Positions 38,566 through 47,784 are shown, numbered from the stretch's first letter. The stretch is DNA of 64,000 nt from Pelagibacterium limicola (GCF_015694405.1 NZ_JADQDB010000001.1:186001-250000), one strand, 5' to 3'. Numbers and translations: made by a program. The notes: a model not told the origin generated them from the letters alone.

Positions 38566-38621
38566 CGCAAACGAAAAAGGGCCGGTCAGAGACCGGCCCT
38601 TATGACTTGCTTTGCCGATGG

Positions 38622-39683
38622 TTAGTTGACAACCAGGCGATTGTCGCCGGGGGCTGCCAGATAGGCATCGGCGTTATATTCCGGGGCGGCGTCGAGCTGC
38701 TCGCGCGACAGATTGGTACGGAGCACCAGATCGCCGTTTTCGTTGCGCATGAAGCTCAGGTTGTCGAAGCCCACGGCAACAGGCTTGGTGCCGATCCCCA
38801 GGAACCCACCAAAGTCGATGATCACGGCTTCGACTTCGCCGCTATCCGAGAGGATTACGTCACCGATCGAGCCGATGTTCTCGTCGCCCGCACCATAAAC
38901 CGTGGTGCCGGTCAGTTCTTCAACCGAGATTTCCCCGACCGCAACAGGCTGGAACGTATTCCAATCGGTGATCGCGGCATCGCCAGCCATCGGTTGAGCG
39001 TTCGGGTCGGCCGGTGCAGCAGGGTCAGCCGGCGCTGCGGGATCGGTAACAACAACCGCGCCAGGCGCCGCAGGATCGGCAGGAGCATCGGGGTTCATCT
39101 CATTACCCGGGACGTTCGGATCCACGGGCTCCACTGTTGCTCCGGGAGCAGCCGGAGCGGCGGGGTCCATCGGCGCTTCGGCCCCAGGAGCACGATCGTC
39201 CCAAAGTCCTTCACCGCGTTCGCTGGCGAGCCATTCGGAGCGTTCGAACTCGGCAGCGGCTTCAAGCTGCTCACGGGTCATGGCTGCAACCAGGCGCTGC
39301 TCGCCATTGGGGCCGATGACCAACTGGAGATCTTCCCAGTTCACGGCAACATTTTTCTGGCCGATACCCAGGAAACCGCCGACGCCGACGATCACGGCCC
39401 CGATCGAACCGTTCTGATCGAGCACGAAATCATTGACTTCGCCGATCACATCGGCGTCATCGGCGGACGAATTGTAGATGTTCTCGCCCATGATTTCGCT
39501 GGCGAGCCAACCATTGGCGCTGATGCCGCGTTCGGCGGGCGTCACGAGCGCATTGGCAGGCGTTTCGACAGCAGGAGCTTCGGTCATCGGCTCCATGGGC
39601 GCGGGCTGCACAGCATCCTGTGCATAGGCTCCGCCCGCTAGGACGAGCGAAAGCGCGGTTGTGGCAAGAAGCTTGCGATACAT
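38622..39683 (-). CDS. Exported protein with two PRC-barrel domains
   Basis: 353 aa. Signal peptide LLATTALSLVLAGGAYAQ (cleaved near 20). Two PRC-barrel domains are seen: residues about 60-135 (VIGEVNDFVLDQNGSIGAVI, then GVGGFLGIGQKNVAVNW) and about 250-325 (IGSIGDVILSDSGEVEAVII, then DFGGFLGIGTKPVAVGF). A Pro/Ala-rich linker (about 175-240) of PADPAAPG-like repeats joins them. PRC barrels mediate protein interaction; the exported double form is common in rhizobial relatives and of unknown role. ATG 39683 follows CAGGAGAAAATT. Exact EcfG promoter 68 bp upstream. Confidence 0.85.
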   Translation of the reverse strand: MYRKLLATTALSLVLAGGAYAQDAVQPAPMEPMTEAPAVETPANALVTPAERGISANGWLASEIMGENIYNSSADDADVIGEVNDFVLDQNGSIGAVIVGVGGFLGIGQKNVAVNWEDLQLVIGPNGEQRLVAAMTREQLEAAAEFERSEWLASERGEGLWDDRAPGAEAPMDPAAPAAPGATVEPVDPNVPGNEMNPDAPADPAAPGAVVVTDPAAPADPAAPADPNAQPMAGDAAITDWNTFQPVAVGEISVEELTGTTVYGAGDENIGSIGDVILSDSGEVEAVIIDFGGFLGIGTKPVAVGFDNLSFMRNENGDLVLRTNLSREQLDAAPEYNADAYLAAPGDNRLVVN

Positions 39684-39750
39684 AATTTTCTCCTGAAATC
39701 GCTTGTTGAGCGCGCGGCCAGCGGAAGTCCGCCGGTCGCCGTGCAAATCC

Positions 39751-39775
39751 AACGCTGACTTCCATGCAAGGTTCC
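39751..39775 (-). promoter_or_regulatory. EcfG-type promoter of the PRC-barrel gene
   Basis: On the minus strand: GGAAC (39775-39771), 16-bp spacer, CGTT (39754-39751). Exact match, with a leader of about 60 nt. Confidence 0.78.
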
Positions 39776-39960
39776 CGCCGACAGGCTTCCGATTTGCGCA
39801 ACCCGCATGCGCGGAACCGCGTTGCATGCGGGCGCATTTGGTGAGGTTAGGGTGTTTGGGACTTGCCCTGGAAAGGACGTGATTTCGGCATGATTGAGCC
39901 CCAACGGCAGCACATTTGCTCGCCATATGTCCTTCCGGCTCAACAACCGGATAATCGCCG

Positions 39961-40161
39961 ATGTCCAGATCTCTTAAACTTGGTGGCAGCGCCGTGTCGG
40001 ACCCTATCAGGGGCTACAACCGTCGCGGGTTTGTGATCGGGTGGTGCGCCATCACGCTTACCGCTGTCCTGTCCTTCGGCCTGCTGACCCAGCCGCTCGA
40101 TTTCACAAGCATGGACCCGGACGCTGTGCTGGTTCTAGACCCACCAGTTTCCGGCCGCTAG
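39961..40161 (+). CDS. Hypothetical 66-aa single-pass membrane protein
   Basis: 66 aa. One hydrophobic helix (FVIGWCAITLTAVLSFGLLT, residues 24-43) is flanked by a basic N-terminal region (YNRRG) and a short acidic C-tail, so an N-in orientation is expected. No family recognised. The ribosome site is weak. Supported mainly by a coherent membrane-protein pattern and by filling a gap between opposite genes; may be spurious. Confidence 0.45.
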   Translation: MSRSLKLGGSAVSDPIRGYNRRGFVIGWCAITLTAVLSFGLLTQPLDFTSMDPDAVLVLDPPVSGR

Positions 40162-40176
40162 GCTGCCCAAAGCATT

Positions 40177-40204
40177 GCGCCCCGGCAGTGACTTGCCGGG
40201 GCGC
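40177..40204. terminator. Bidirectional hairpin between convergent genes
   Basis: Perfect 11-bp stem GCGCCCCGGCA / TGCCGGGGCGC with loop GTGACT, between the end of the 66-aa gene and the end of the L,D-transpeptidase gene. No T tract on either strand, so it would be at best a weak or Rho-assisted terminator. Confidence 0.5.
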
Positions 40205-40235
40205 AGGGCAACCACAAAGGGTCAGCGACGTCCTT

Positions 40236-40910
40236 CTAGGCTACGAGAATGGGGGCACCCGAGGAAACGCGGTTGTAAAGATCGATCACGTCGTGATGGA
40301 GCAGCCGTACGCAGCCCGAGGACACTGCACTCCCTATCGACCACGGCTCACCCGAGCCATGTACGCGATAGAGCGTATCCCGCCCGTTCTGGAAGATATA
40401 AAGCGCTCGCGCGCCCAGGGGATTGTCTAGCCCGCCGGGCTGGCCGTGGCGCCATTCCTCAAGATGGGGCTCCCGCGCGATCATCGCCGCCGGCGGCGTC
40501 CATGTGGGCCATTCGCGCTTGTACGAGATATAGCCGCGGCCCGACCACGAAAATCCGTCTCGCCCGATCCCGACGCCATAGCGAATGGCCTGTCTCCCCT
40601 CGCGCACGAGGTAGAGGTAACGCGAGGCGGTATCCACCACGAGCGTCCCGGGCCGTTCGCCCGTCGGATCGTCCACGACCCGACGATAGTACTGCGGATC
40701 GAGGTAACGCAGGTCGACCGCCGGAACGGGGAATTTCTCGTTGGGCAAGGGCCCGTACATGCTCACATAGAAGGGATCGTATTGCGGTGTCACCGGCTGG
40801 GGAGCGGTACGCGTGGTCGACGTGCAGCCCGCCAGTGCCAAAGCAGAAAACCCTGCGAGGCCTGAGATAAACGTTCTGCGGTCGATTGAAGTTTTCGTTC
40901 TTGTAGACAT
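40236..40910 (-). CDS. L,D-transpeptidase (YkuD family)
   Basis: 224 aa. N-terminus carries a twin-arginine-like IDRRTFISG and a lipobox LAGC (Cys near 29), so it is a lipoprotein or Tat substrate facing the periplasm. The YkuD catalytic region shows YRVHGSGEPWSIG (His near 181) and the nucleophile SSGCVRL (Cys near 197). L,D-transpeptidases make 3-3 peptidoglycan cross-links or attach proteins to peptidoglycan. The conserved VDTASRYLYLV strand is near 93. Monocistronic. Confidence 0.92.
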   Translation of the reverse strand: MSTRTKTSIDRRTFISGLAGFSALALAGCTSTTRTAPQPVTPQYDPFYVSMYGPLPNEKFPVPAVDLRYLDPQYYRRVVDDPTGERPGTLVVDTASRYLYLVREGRQAIRYGVGIGRDGFSWSGRGYISYKREWPTWTPPAAMIAREPHLEEWRHGQPGGLDNPLGARALYIFQNGRDTLYRVHGSGEPWSIGSAVSSGCVRLLHHDVIDLYNRVSSGAPILVA

Positions 40911-41239
40911 TCGGCTTATTCAAACCTCGGTACGCCATAAAAGGAGCGTTTCCGGACGCATGGCACGCAGCCTCGAAAACGCAGCAAAACAAAATGCGGC
41001 GCGGCTTCCCGCACCCATTCCAAAATCACGACGCAAAGGATGGTTCCTGTCTGGATCGCTCGCCCCCGCGAGGATGTTGCCCGCCGGCAACGCCCCTTGC
41101 CGCTCGCAGCGGCAGCGTTGATCAAGACCACGATTTGCGAATGGCCGCGGAATGGGAGATTCCGCCGCCCGATATGGATAGTTTGTTCTAAATGATTGAA
41201 ATTGGGTAACCTTGAGGCGGCTCGCAAAGATGTGACCGG
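40911..41239. other. Intergenic region without recognised gene
   Basis: 329 bp between the L,D-transpeptidase start and the end of the uup gene. A short hairpin GCCGCT-CGC-AGCGGC and TTGCC-CGCC-GGCAA near 41080-41115 could end uup transcription, but no T tract follows. No EcfG consensus promoter precedes the transpeptidase gene. Open frames here have no support. Confidence 0.6.
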
Positions 41240-43051
41240 TTATCCCTCGATTTCCTCGCGCAGCATCTCGAGTTCGAGCCATTCGTCCTCGGCGCGCGCA
41301 AGGGCCTCCTGCGCGGCAGTGTATTCCCGTGTCGCCGCCGAAAATCCGTCAGGATCGCGCATATACAACCCTGGATCGTCCAGCTTGGCCTGCAGTGTCG
41401 ACATCTTTGCGCGGAGCGCATCCATCGACTTGGGCAGGGATTCGAGCGCGTGCTTTTCCTTGAACGAAAGCTTGCGCCTTGCCTGGGCCGGAGCGGCCGC
41501 GATCTGCGACTTCTCCTTGGGCGCGGCTGGTTGGGGTTTGATGGCCGCGCGCGCCTCGACACCCTTACCGCGCTGGGCGACCATGTCGGAATAGCCGCCC
41601 GCATATTCGTTCCACGTTCCGTCGCCTTCCGCGACGATGACCGAACTGGCCACCTTGTCGAGAAAATCGCGGTCGTGGCTGACAACGATCACGGTCCCGT
41701 CGTAATCGGCGATCATCTCCTCGAGCAGGTCGAGCGTTTCGAGGTCCAGGTCGTTGGTCGGTTCGTCCAGCACCAGCACATTGGAGGGCAGGGAGAGGGC
41801 ACGCGCCAGCGTGACTCGGTTGCGCTCCCCGCCCGAAAGTTTGCCGACTGCCGTCCGCGCCTGTTCGGGCGTGAACAGGAAATCCTTCATATAGCCGATG
41901 ACGTGCTTAGGCTCGCCATTGATGGTCAGCGTATCGCTGCCGCCCCCCGTCAGGACCTCCTTGAGCGTCATCTCGGGATCGAGCGAGGCGCGCTGCTGGT
42001 CGAGCACCGCCATTTCGAGCCGCGTGCCCAGCCGCACCGTCCCGCTATCGGGTTCTAGGGCGCCCGTCAGCATACGGATAAGCGTCGTCTTGCCCGCTCC
42101 ATTGGGACCGACGATCCCGACCCGTGCACCCCGCAGGACGCGCGTCGAGAAATCGCGCACCACCACCCGCTCTCCGAACGCCTTGGCGATGGATTCAGCC
42201 TCGACCACCAACGCACCCGAAGCCTTCCCCTCGCTCACGGCCAGCTTCACATTTCCCTGCGGACCTCGGTAATCCCGAACGTCCTGCCTAAGCTTCGCCA
42301 GCAGGCCCATGCGCCGCACATTGCGCTTGCGCCGCGCCGTAACCCCGTAGCGCACCCAATGCTCCTCGGCCGCGATCTTGCGCGCCAGTTTGTGCTGGGC
42401 CTGCTCTTCCTGTTCGAGATAATCGTCGCGCCAGGCCTCGAACCCGGCGAATCCCTGGTCGATCCGCCGCGTCGCGCCGCGATCGATCCAGACCGTCGCG
42501 CGCGTCAGGTCAGCGAGGAACCGCCGGTCGTGGCTGATGAGCACCAGAGCCGATTTGAGCGATTTGAGCTCGCTTTCCAGCCATTCGATGGCTGGAAGGT
42601 CAAGGTGGTTAGTCGGCTCATCGAGGAGCAGGACATCCGGTTCCGGTGCCAGGACCCGCGCCAGTGCCGCGCGCCGCGCCTCACCGCCGGAAAGGGACGC
42701 AGGGTTTTCCGCCCCCGTCAGCCCGAGTTGATCGAGCAGATACTGCGCCCGGTACGGATCGTCCGCGCCCTCCAGCCCTGCCTCGACATATGCGAGCACC
42801 GTCGAGAAACCCGAAAGGTCCGGCTCCTGCGGTAGATACCGCACCGTAGCGCCCGGTTGAAAGAACCGCTCGCCGCCATCCGGCTCCAGCATTCCCGCGG
42901 CAATTTTCAAAAGCGTCGACTTGCCCGATCCATTTCGCCCGACCAGCGCAATCCGATCCCCCGCCCCCACGGAAAGCTCCGCCCCTTCGAGCAGCGGCTG
43001 ACTGCCGACAATGAGCTTTATCGATTGCAGGGCAAGCAAAGGCGCGGCCAT
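41240..43051 (-). CDS. uup: ABC-F ATPase, Uup-like
   Basis: 603 aa, two nucleotide-binding domains: Walker A GRNGSGKST (near 38) and GPNGAGKTT (near 318), signatures LSGGEARRAAL and LSGGERNRVTL, Walker B LLLDEPTNHLD and LVLDEPTNDLD. The basic C-terminal extension is a coiled coil (LPKSMDALRAKMSTLQAKLD onward), the DNA-binding tail of Uup. The protein is linked to ribosome function and to transposon excision in E. coli. No membrane part. Confidence 0.9.
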   Translation of the reverse strand: MAAPLLALQSIKLIVGSQPLLEGAELSVGAGDRIALVGRNGSGKSTLLKIAAGMLEPDGGERFFQPGATVRYLPQEPDLSGFSTVLAYVEAGLEGADDPYRAQYLLDQLGLTGAENPASLSGGEARRAALARVLAPEPDVLLLDEPTNHLDLPAIEWLESELKSLKSALVLISHDRRFLADLTRATVWIDRGATRRIDQGFAGFEAWRDDYLEQEEQAQHKLARKIAAEEHWVRYGVTARRKRNVRRMGLLAKLRQDVRDYRGPQGNVKLAVSEGKASGALVVEAESIAKAFGERVVVRDFSTRVLRGARVGIVGPNGAGKTTLIRMLTGALEPDSGTVRLGTRLEMAVLDQQRASLDPEMTLKEVLTGGGSDTLTINGEPKHVIGYMKDFLFTPEQARTAVGKLSGGERNRVTLARALSLPSNVLVLDEPTNDLDLETLDLLEEMIADYDGTVIVVSHDRDFLDKVASSVIVAEGDGTWNEYAGGYSDMVAQRGKGVEARAAIKPQPAAPKEKSQIAAAPAQARRKLSFKEKHALESLPKSMDALRAKMSTLQAKLDDPGLYMRDPDGFSAATREYTAAQEALARAEDEWLELEMLREEIEG

Positions 43052-43162
43052 GACGGTCCTTGATCGTGAGGAAATCTATGCGAGGCGACAGATGGCGAAA
43101 AATCGGGTCAGGCGCAAGGCATCTATGTGGGCAATACCAGCTTCGAGCCTCGCGGCTTGAAA

Positions 43163-43900
43163 TCACCCCACCGCCGCCATGTCCGCCGATCCGGCTTTTG
43201 CCTCGGCGTTGATCCTGATCCGCGCCCAGACCGGCAGATGATCGGACCCCCTGCGCGCCAGCTCGGATTTATGCACCCCCGATGCAATCACATCGATATC
43301 GAGTGTCGTGATGATCCTGTCGAATGCCAGAACGGGACGGGACGAATGAAAGCTCGGCCCCGGGGCAATAATTCGGTGGTTCTCAGCGAAATGGGAAAGG
43401 CACCCGCCCTCGGTTGTCCACTGGTTCAGGTCGCCCATGATCACCGTGGGCAACGCCTCGTCCAGCACGTCGAGTTGGTTGAGTACAGATTGCGCCTGCC
43501 GCCGCCGCCAGAGATCGACCAGCCCCAGATGCAGACCGATGACCCGGAGCTTTTCGTCCCCTACCTTCAGGTCTGCCATCACCGCCCCGCGCGGCTCCAG
43601 CGCGGGCAGCGTCAGCGTCGACTGCCCCAAAACCTCGATACCCTGCCTGACAAGGATCGTGTTGCCGTGCCAGCCGAGGCTCTGCTTGCGCACCCCGAAC
43701 CGGATCGGGACATATCCCGACCGCTCGATGATCACGTCGGGTGAGAGCGAGGACGAGCGCGAACCGAAGCGACGATCGACTTCCTGCAAGGCGATGACGT
43801 CGGCATCGACCTCCATCAGGATGTCCAGAATCCGGTTTGGGTCTCGGCGCCAGTCGGTGCCGACGCTCTTGCGGATATTGTAGGAAGCAACGCTGATCAT
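43163..43900 (-). CDS. Endonuclease/exonuclease/phosphatase-family protein
   Basis: 245 aa EEP-fold enzyme. ASYNIRKSVGTDWRRDPNRI (5-24) gives the conserved Asn, ADVIALQEVDRR the metal-binding Glu (near 42), VIGLHLGLVD near 137, MGDLNQW the Asp/Asn pair (near 174) and GSDHLPVWARI the catalytic His near 225. The family includes DNases and phosphodiesterases; the substrate is unknown. No signal peptide. Confidence 0.87.
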   Translation of the reverse strand: MISVASYNIRKSVGTDWRRDPNRILDILMEVDADVIALQEVDRRFGSRSSSLSPDVIIERSGYVPIRFGVRKQSLGWHGNTILVRQGIEVLGQSTLTLPALEPRGAVMADLKVGDEKLRVIGLHLGLVDLWRRRQAQSVLNQLDVLDEALPTVIMGDLNQWTTEGGCLSHFAENHRIIAPGPSFHSSRPVLAFDRIITTLDIDVIASGVHKSELARRGSDHLPVWARIRINAEAKAGSADMAAVG

Positions 43901-43960
43901 TGGACTATTGTGGACCGTGGAGATGACAGGTCAATGGTGACATCGCGTTGCCGTTCCCTT

Positions 43961-44551
43961 TCACCGCATTTGTCCCCGCCAGAATGCCTCGACCGAATCC
44001 AGCGCCACGGCGAGCTTTTCATCGACAATGTGGAGATAACGTGTCCAGCTCTCGAAACCCTCCAGTGGCTCGGTCCCGTCGGAAATGCCGCGCAACACGA
44101 TCAGTGGTACCCCGAAGCGCTGGCAGGCGCGGAGGATGGCGAATGTCTCCATGTCGACCATATCGGCATCGATTCCCGCATACCCCCTGCCCGATACCAC
44201 GTTGGCGCCCGTCGAAAGGCGCGCCGTGGGCAGTCCCGGCACCAGCGGCGAGAGCGGAAGTTCGGCCGGAAGGTCGAGAAAAGGTGTCTGCCCTTTGGGA
44301 AACCCCAGCGCCGAGGCATCCATGTCGCGATAAGACACGGAGGACGCCTGGTAAACCTCCGTCTGCGTCAGCCTCGCGGACCCGGCAGACCCGAGGGAAA
44401 TCACCAGATCCGGTTTTCCCGCCGCGAGAGCTGCAGTCACCGAAACCGCCGCCTCGACGGGCCCGACACCGGTCATCACCGGCGAAATGCGCGCCCCGAG
44501 ATGTGGGCCATATTCGGCGTCGGCGGCCATGACATGCAAAATGCCGCCCAA
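43961..44551 (-). CDS. MTA/SAH nucleosidase-like phosphorylase
   Basis: 196 aa PNP/UDP-fold protein. GVGPVEAAVSVTAAL (near 30), LVISLGSAGSA (near 50), the substrate loop VDMETFAILRAC (Met-Glu near 132) and LRGISDG (catalytic Asp near 153) fit 5'-methylthioadenosine/S-adenosylhomocysteine nucleosidases, though the protein is about 35 residues shorter than usual. It starts at TTG 44551, which gives a complete first strand (ILHVMAADAEYG) six bases after the soxYZ stop. Probably last gene of the sulfur operon. Confidence 0.78.
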   Translation of the reverse strand: MGGILHVMAADAEYGPHLGARISPVMTGVGPVEAAVSVTAALAAGKPDLVISLGSAGSARLTQTEVYQASSVSYRDMDASALGFPKGQTPFLDLPAELPLSPLVPGLPTARLSTGANVVSGRGYAGIDADMVDMETFAILRACQRFGVPLIVLRGISDGTEPLEGFESWTRYLHIVDEKLAVALDSVEAFWRGQMR

Positions 44552-44557
44552 CTGGAA

Positions 44558-45379
44558 CTAACCCACCGTGATGTCTGCGTTGAACTGGGCCGAAGCGCCG
44601 GTGTCCTCCGTCCACACCAGATCGAGCGCGCCGGATTCCTCAGGCGTTATGAAAAAGCGCAGATAAGGGTTGGACGAAATCGAGCGATTGAACTCCGCAA
44701 CGAAGGCCACCTCGCCATTATAGCGTGCCTCGAGCCGTTCAATCAGACGCTTGGGCACAGGATTGCCCTGCGCATCCTCGCGCAGCCCCGTTTCCTGCGG
44801 GTGATTGATGAGCGTCAGAACTTCCAGCGGCGTCCCGTTGGCGACGCTCTCGGCGACGCGCACGCGTGTCTCGAAAAGCGAATCCGCCGCATAGGTATCG
44901 GCCTGGGTCAGGCAGCCCGACACCGTAACGCGCACATCGCGCTCGCCCATCAGCACCGCGCCGGAGTTGAGTTCGGCGACCACGAAGACCGTCTGGCTCT
45001 CGTTGAGCCGGATGCGCGTCTCGATTTCCGGCACGTCGAACCCGTCTACAAAGCGGAATGTCGCAATTTCTGGGAATGGATTGCGAGGCGCATAGATGTG
45101 GATCGCCGTTACATGCTCCCCTTCCGCCATGGGCCGGCCGATGCCGACCTTGAGCGGCACGTTGGCGCCGTTCTCCGTCACGAGTGGCAGTTCGATATTG
45201 ACGCCCTGGGCAATCGGATCGGCATCGCCGACTACGGCATTGATCTCGTCTACGCGCCGCCAGGCGTCCGACAGCGCGAGGGCCGGGAACGAGGCGAGCG
45301 CAAGCGCGCCGCCGGTCATGGCGAGAAACGCGCGGCGCGATATGCCATTGAATGTATGGTTGGTATTGGTCTCAGTCAT
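44558..45379 (-). CDS. Fused SoxY-SoxZ sulfur carrier protein
   Basis: 273 aa. A Tat-type signal SRRAFLAMTGGALALASFPA (residues 14-33) exports it. Residues about 45-155 are a SoxY domain whose cysteine arm reads VTVSGCLTQ (Cys near 156). In classical SoxY the Cys is in a C-terminal GGCGG motif; here it leads directly into a SoxZ domain (about 165-273). SoxYZ carries sulfur intermediates on this Cys in the periplasm. Single-chain SoxYZ-like carriers are known beside quinoprotein dehydrogenases, none of which is visible here. ATG 45379 follows GGAG. Confidence 0.83.
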   Translation of the reverse strand: MTETNTNHTFNGISRRAFLAMTGGALALASFPALALSDAWRRVDEINAVVGDADPIAQGVNIELPLVTENGANVPLKVGIGRPMAEGEHVTAIHIYAPRNPFPEIATFRFVDGFDVPEIETRIRLNESQTVFVVAELNSGAVLMGERDVRVTVSGCLTQADTYAADSLFETRVRVAESVANGTPLEVLTLINHPQETGLREDAQGNPVPKRLIERLEARYNGEVAFVAEFNRSISSNPYLRFFITPEESGALDLVWTEDTGASAQFNADITVG

Positions 45380-45411
45380 GGAGCTCCATATAGGCGTTCG
45401 GCGCCCCGCGC

Positions 45412-46473
45412 TCAAGGCCGTGGCGCCGGCAGGCGTCCCGGCCCGCGCAAGGCGAACCAGGCCCCCAGCAGGATGCCGCCCGAGGCGATGAACGAGCCTA
45501 GTGCCAGGGTCGAAAGCCCGGTCAGTCCCTGCCCGATATTGCATCCGAGCGCCATGGCCCCGCCCAGGCCCATCAGCGTACCGCCACCCATGTAACGCAA
45601 CATTGATCCGGGCCGCGTAAACCCCTCGAGCTTTCCGGTCCGCGTGACGAGCGCCGAGCCCAGCGCCCCCAGAAACACGCCTATGACCACCGCCACCCCG
45701 AAGCTGAGCCGGAAGCCCGTCGCCAGCATCAGGAAATTGATGGTATTGGCCACCGGCGCGATAAAGGTCAGCGATTCCAGCGCCGCTGGATCGAAATCGT
45801 CGGCGCCAAGCACCCCGGTCGCGTACCAGCCCATCACCACCAGCAATCCAACGATGAAGCCGCTCGCCATGGCTTTGGCATCCTTGCGGAACGGGGCGTG
45901 GAGGAAGGCAAACGCCATAAGCCCCCCACTCATGAGCGCAACCACCAGCCAGCGCGCGACAGTTCCATCGAGCCCCGCGGTAGCCAACCAGGCCGGCAGA
46001 CTGGCAGGCGAGACCGGCGCAGGCAGCGTCGCAACAGACTGCATCGCCGTGCGCAATGGTGCCACGAGCCCAGTCAGGGTCGCCGCCCCGGCAATGCCCA
46101 GGCACACCAGCACCACGAACGAGCGCAGGTTTCCGCTGCCCAGCAGCACCAGCGCCCGCGCCCCGCAGCCATTGGCCATCACCATCCCGTAGCCGAACAG
46201 CACGCCGCCGGCCGCCAGGGTAAGAACGGAAATCTCGGGCTGCATGTAAAGGGACGTGCGCAATGCGACCAACCCGGCGGCGTCGAGCGCCTGAGCACCA
46301 ACCAGTGCGACCGCCAGCGCAAGCCCGAGCGCCCGAATCTTGGTCCCCTCGCCCTCGACCCACCACCCAGCGAGCCCGCGCTTGAGACAGAAGCCCGTAA
46401 TTTGCCCGCAAACGCCAAAGGCGAGGCCGATAACCAGCCCCGCCCAGGCAACGATCTGATCCGGAGCCATCAT
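45412..46473 (-). CDS. YeeE/YedE-family sulfur permease
   Basis: 353 aa, nine to ten hydrophobic helices. The family's conserved cysteine motifs are present: GVCGQITGFCLKRG (near 20), VMANGCGARALV (near 98) and MALGCNIGQGLTG (near 310). In YeeE (TsuA) such cysteines line a thiosulfate path across the inner membrane. Next to fccB and soxYZ this one probably moves a reduced sulfur species. 21 bp after fccB. Confidence 0.87.
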   Translation of the reverse strand: MMAPDQIVAWAGLVIGLAFGVCGQITGFCLKRGLAGWWVEGEGTKIRALGLALAVALVGAQALDAAGLVALRTSLYMQPEISVLTLAAGGVLFGYGMVMANGCGARALVLLGSGNLRSFVVLVCLGIAGAATLTGLVAPLRTAMQSVATLPAPVSPASLPAWLATAGLDGTVARWLVVALMSGGLMAFAFLHAPFRKDAKAMASGFIVGLLVVMGWYATGVLGADDFDPAALESLTFIAPVANTINFLMLATGFRLSFGVAVVIGVFLGALGSALVTRTGKLEGFTRPGSMLRYMGGGTLMGLGGAMALGCNIGQGLTGLSTLALGSFIASGGILLGAWFALRGPGRLPAPRP

Positions 46474-46494
46474 GCTCCCTCGCTATGCATCGGC

Positions 46495-47784
46495 CTAGGC
46501 TACCGTGCCCCAGGTGTCGTTGGCGATTGCGTCGTACCAGCCCTCTGCATACACCGCTTCGCGACGACGGAATTCTGCGTCGGCGTCGGCCGGGCTAACG
46601 CCACCGCCATCCGCGACCACGACCTCGCCATCCACCACCTTGTAAACATTGGCGACGGATATGCCGTATTCGGGCCCGATAAGGCTGTAGCACGTATTCG
46701 CCCAGGACGGCTCGGAAGGCTCCTCGCCGGCAAATGCAGCAACGATGGCCGCCGCGGCAACCTTGCCCTGTGCATTGGCCGAGAACCCCGACTTCGGCAT
46801 CGGAGCGGCCACGGAAGCATCGCCGATCACGTGGATGTCGGGCACCAGCCGCGATTCAAACGTCACCGGATCGACCGGTGCCCATCCGCCTTCATTGGTG
46901 ACCCCTGCCGCATCGGCAATCGCACCGGCTTTTTGCGGCGGCACGACGTTGAGAACATCGGCCTTATGGATCACCCCGAATTCGGTCTCGACCTCGCGGG
47001 CTTCCGCGTCCACGCGCACCACACGGCCGTCGTTCGAAAGGCTCACCCACTCGATCATGTCGCCATAAAGCGCCTCCCAGCCGGCCTGGAACAGGCCCTG
47101 CTTGGAGAAATTGTCCTTGGCGTCGAGGATGATGATCTTGGAATTCGGCTTGTTGGTCTTGAAATAATTGGCGATCAGCGAAACACGCTCATAGGGTCCC
47201 GGCGGGCAGCGGAACGGATTGTCGGGTGCCGACAGGATGAACGTGCCGCCATCTTCCATCGCCTCGAGCTGTTCGCGCAGAAGCCGGGTCTGTGGACCGG
47301 CCTTCCAGGCATGCGGCACGAGTTCGGCCGCCGCCTCGTCATAGCCTTCGATGGCGCCCCAGCGGATATCAATTCCCGGCGAAAGCACCAGCTTGTCGTA
47401 TTCGAGCACATCGCCGGAAGCGAGCGTCAGCGTATGCGCGTCGCCGTCTACGTCCTGGGCCCATCCAGTCACCAATTCGACGCCGTAGTCGCCGGTCAGT
47501 TCGTCATAGGAATGTCCGATGGACTCGAAATCGCGCAGCCCACCGAGGTAGAGGTTCGAGAACGGGCACGTGTAGAACCGGCTGTTTGCTTCGACCAGCG
47601 TCACCGCAATGTCGGGGTTGCGCCGCTTGATGTATTTGGCGGCCGTCGCGCCGCCGAAGCCGCCGCCGACAACCACGACTCGGCCTGCCGCGCCCTGTGC
47701 CCGGGCAACGAGCGGCATCGAGAGGGCCGGAACGGCCAACGCCGTCGCGCCAAGAGATTTGAGGATTTTGCGTCTCGTAATCAT
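46495..47784 (-). CDS. fccB: Sulfide dehydrogenase flavoprotein subunit (FccB/SoxF)
   Basis: 429 aa. A Tat signal RRKILKSLGATALAVPAL is followed by an FAD Rossmann motif VVVVGGGFGGATAAKYI (near 37). Redox-active Cys candidates are in FYTCPFSNLYLGG (near 72) and NPFRCPPGP (near 195). The C-terminal flavin-binding domain ends with the WYDAIANDTW segment. It oxidises sulfide (or SoxY-bound persulfide) in the periplasm and passes electrons to a cytochrome c, here encoded 17 bp upstream. Confidence 0.9.
   Translation of the reverse strand: MITRRKILKSLGATALAVPALSMPLVARAQGAAGRVVVVGGGFGGATAAKYIKRRNPDIAVTLVEANSRFYTCPFSNLYLGGLRDFESIGHSYDELTGDYGVELVTGWAQDVDGDAHTLTLASGDVLEYDKLVLSPGIDIRWGAIEGYDEAAAELVPHAWKAGPQTRLLREQLEAMEDGGTFILSAPDNPFRCPPGPYERVSLIANYFKTNKPNSKIIILDAKDNFSKQGLFQAGWEALYGDMIEWVSLSNDGRVVRVDAEAREVETEFGVIHKADVLNVVPPQKAGAIADAAGVTNEGGWAPVDPVTFESRLVPDIHVIGDASVAAPMPKSGFSANAQGKVAAAAIVAAFAGEEPSEPSWANTCYSLIGPEYGISVANVYKVVDGEVVVADGGGVSPADADAEFRRREAVYAEGWYDAIANDTWGTVA

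Noticed and set aside
40920-41282. Open frames of 103-120 codons between the L,D-transpeptidase and uup genes
   Set aside because: No ribosome site, no domain, extreme Arg content; typical of non-coding frames.
45412-46411. Extension of the soxYZ frame upstream to 617 codons
   Set aside because: The extra part runs in another frame across the YeeE gene; the Tat signal and ribosome site fix the start at 45379.
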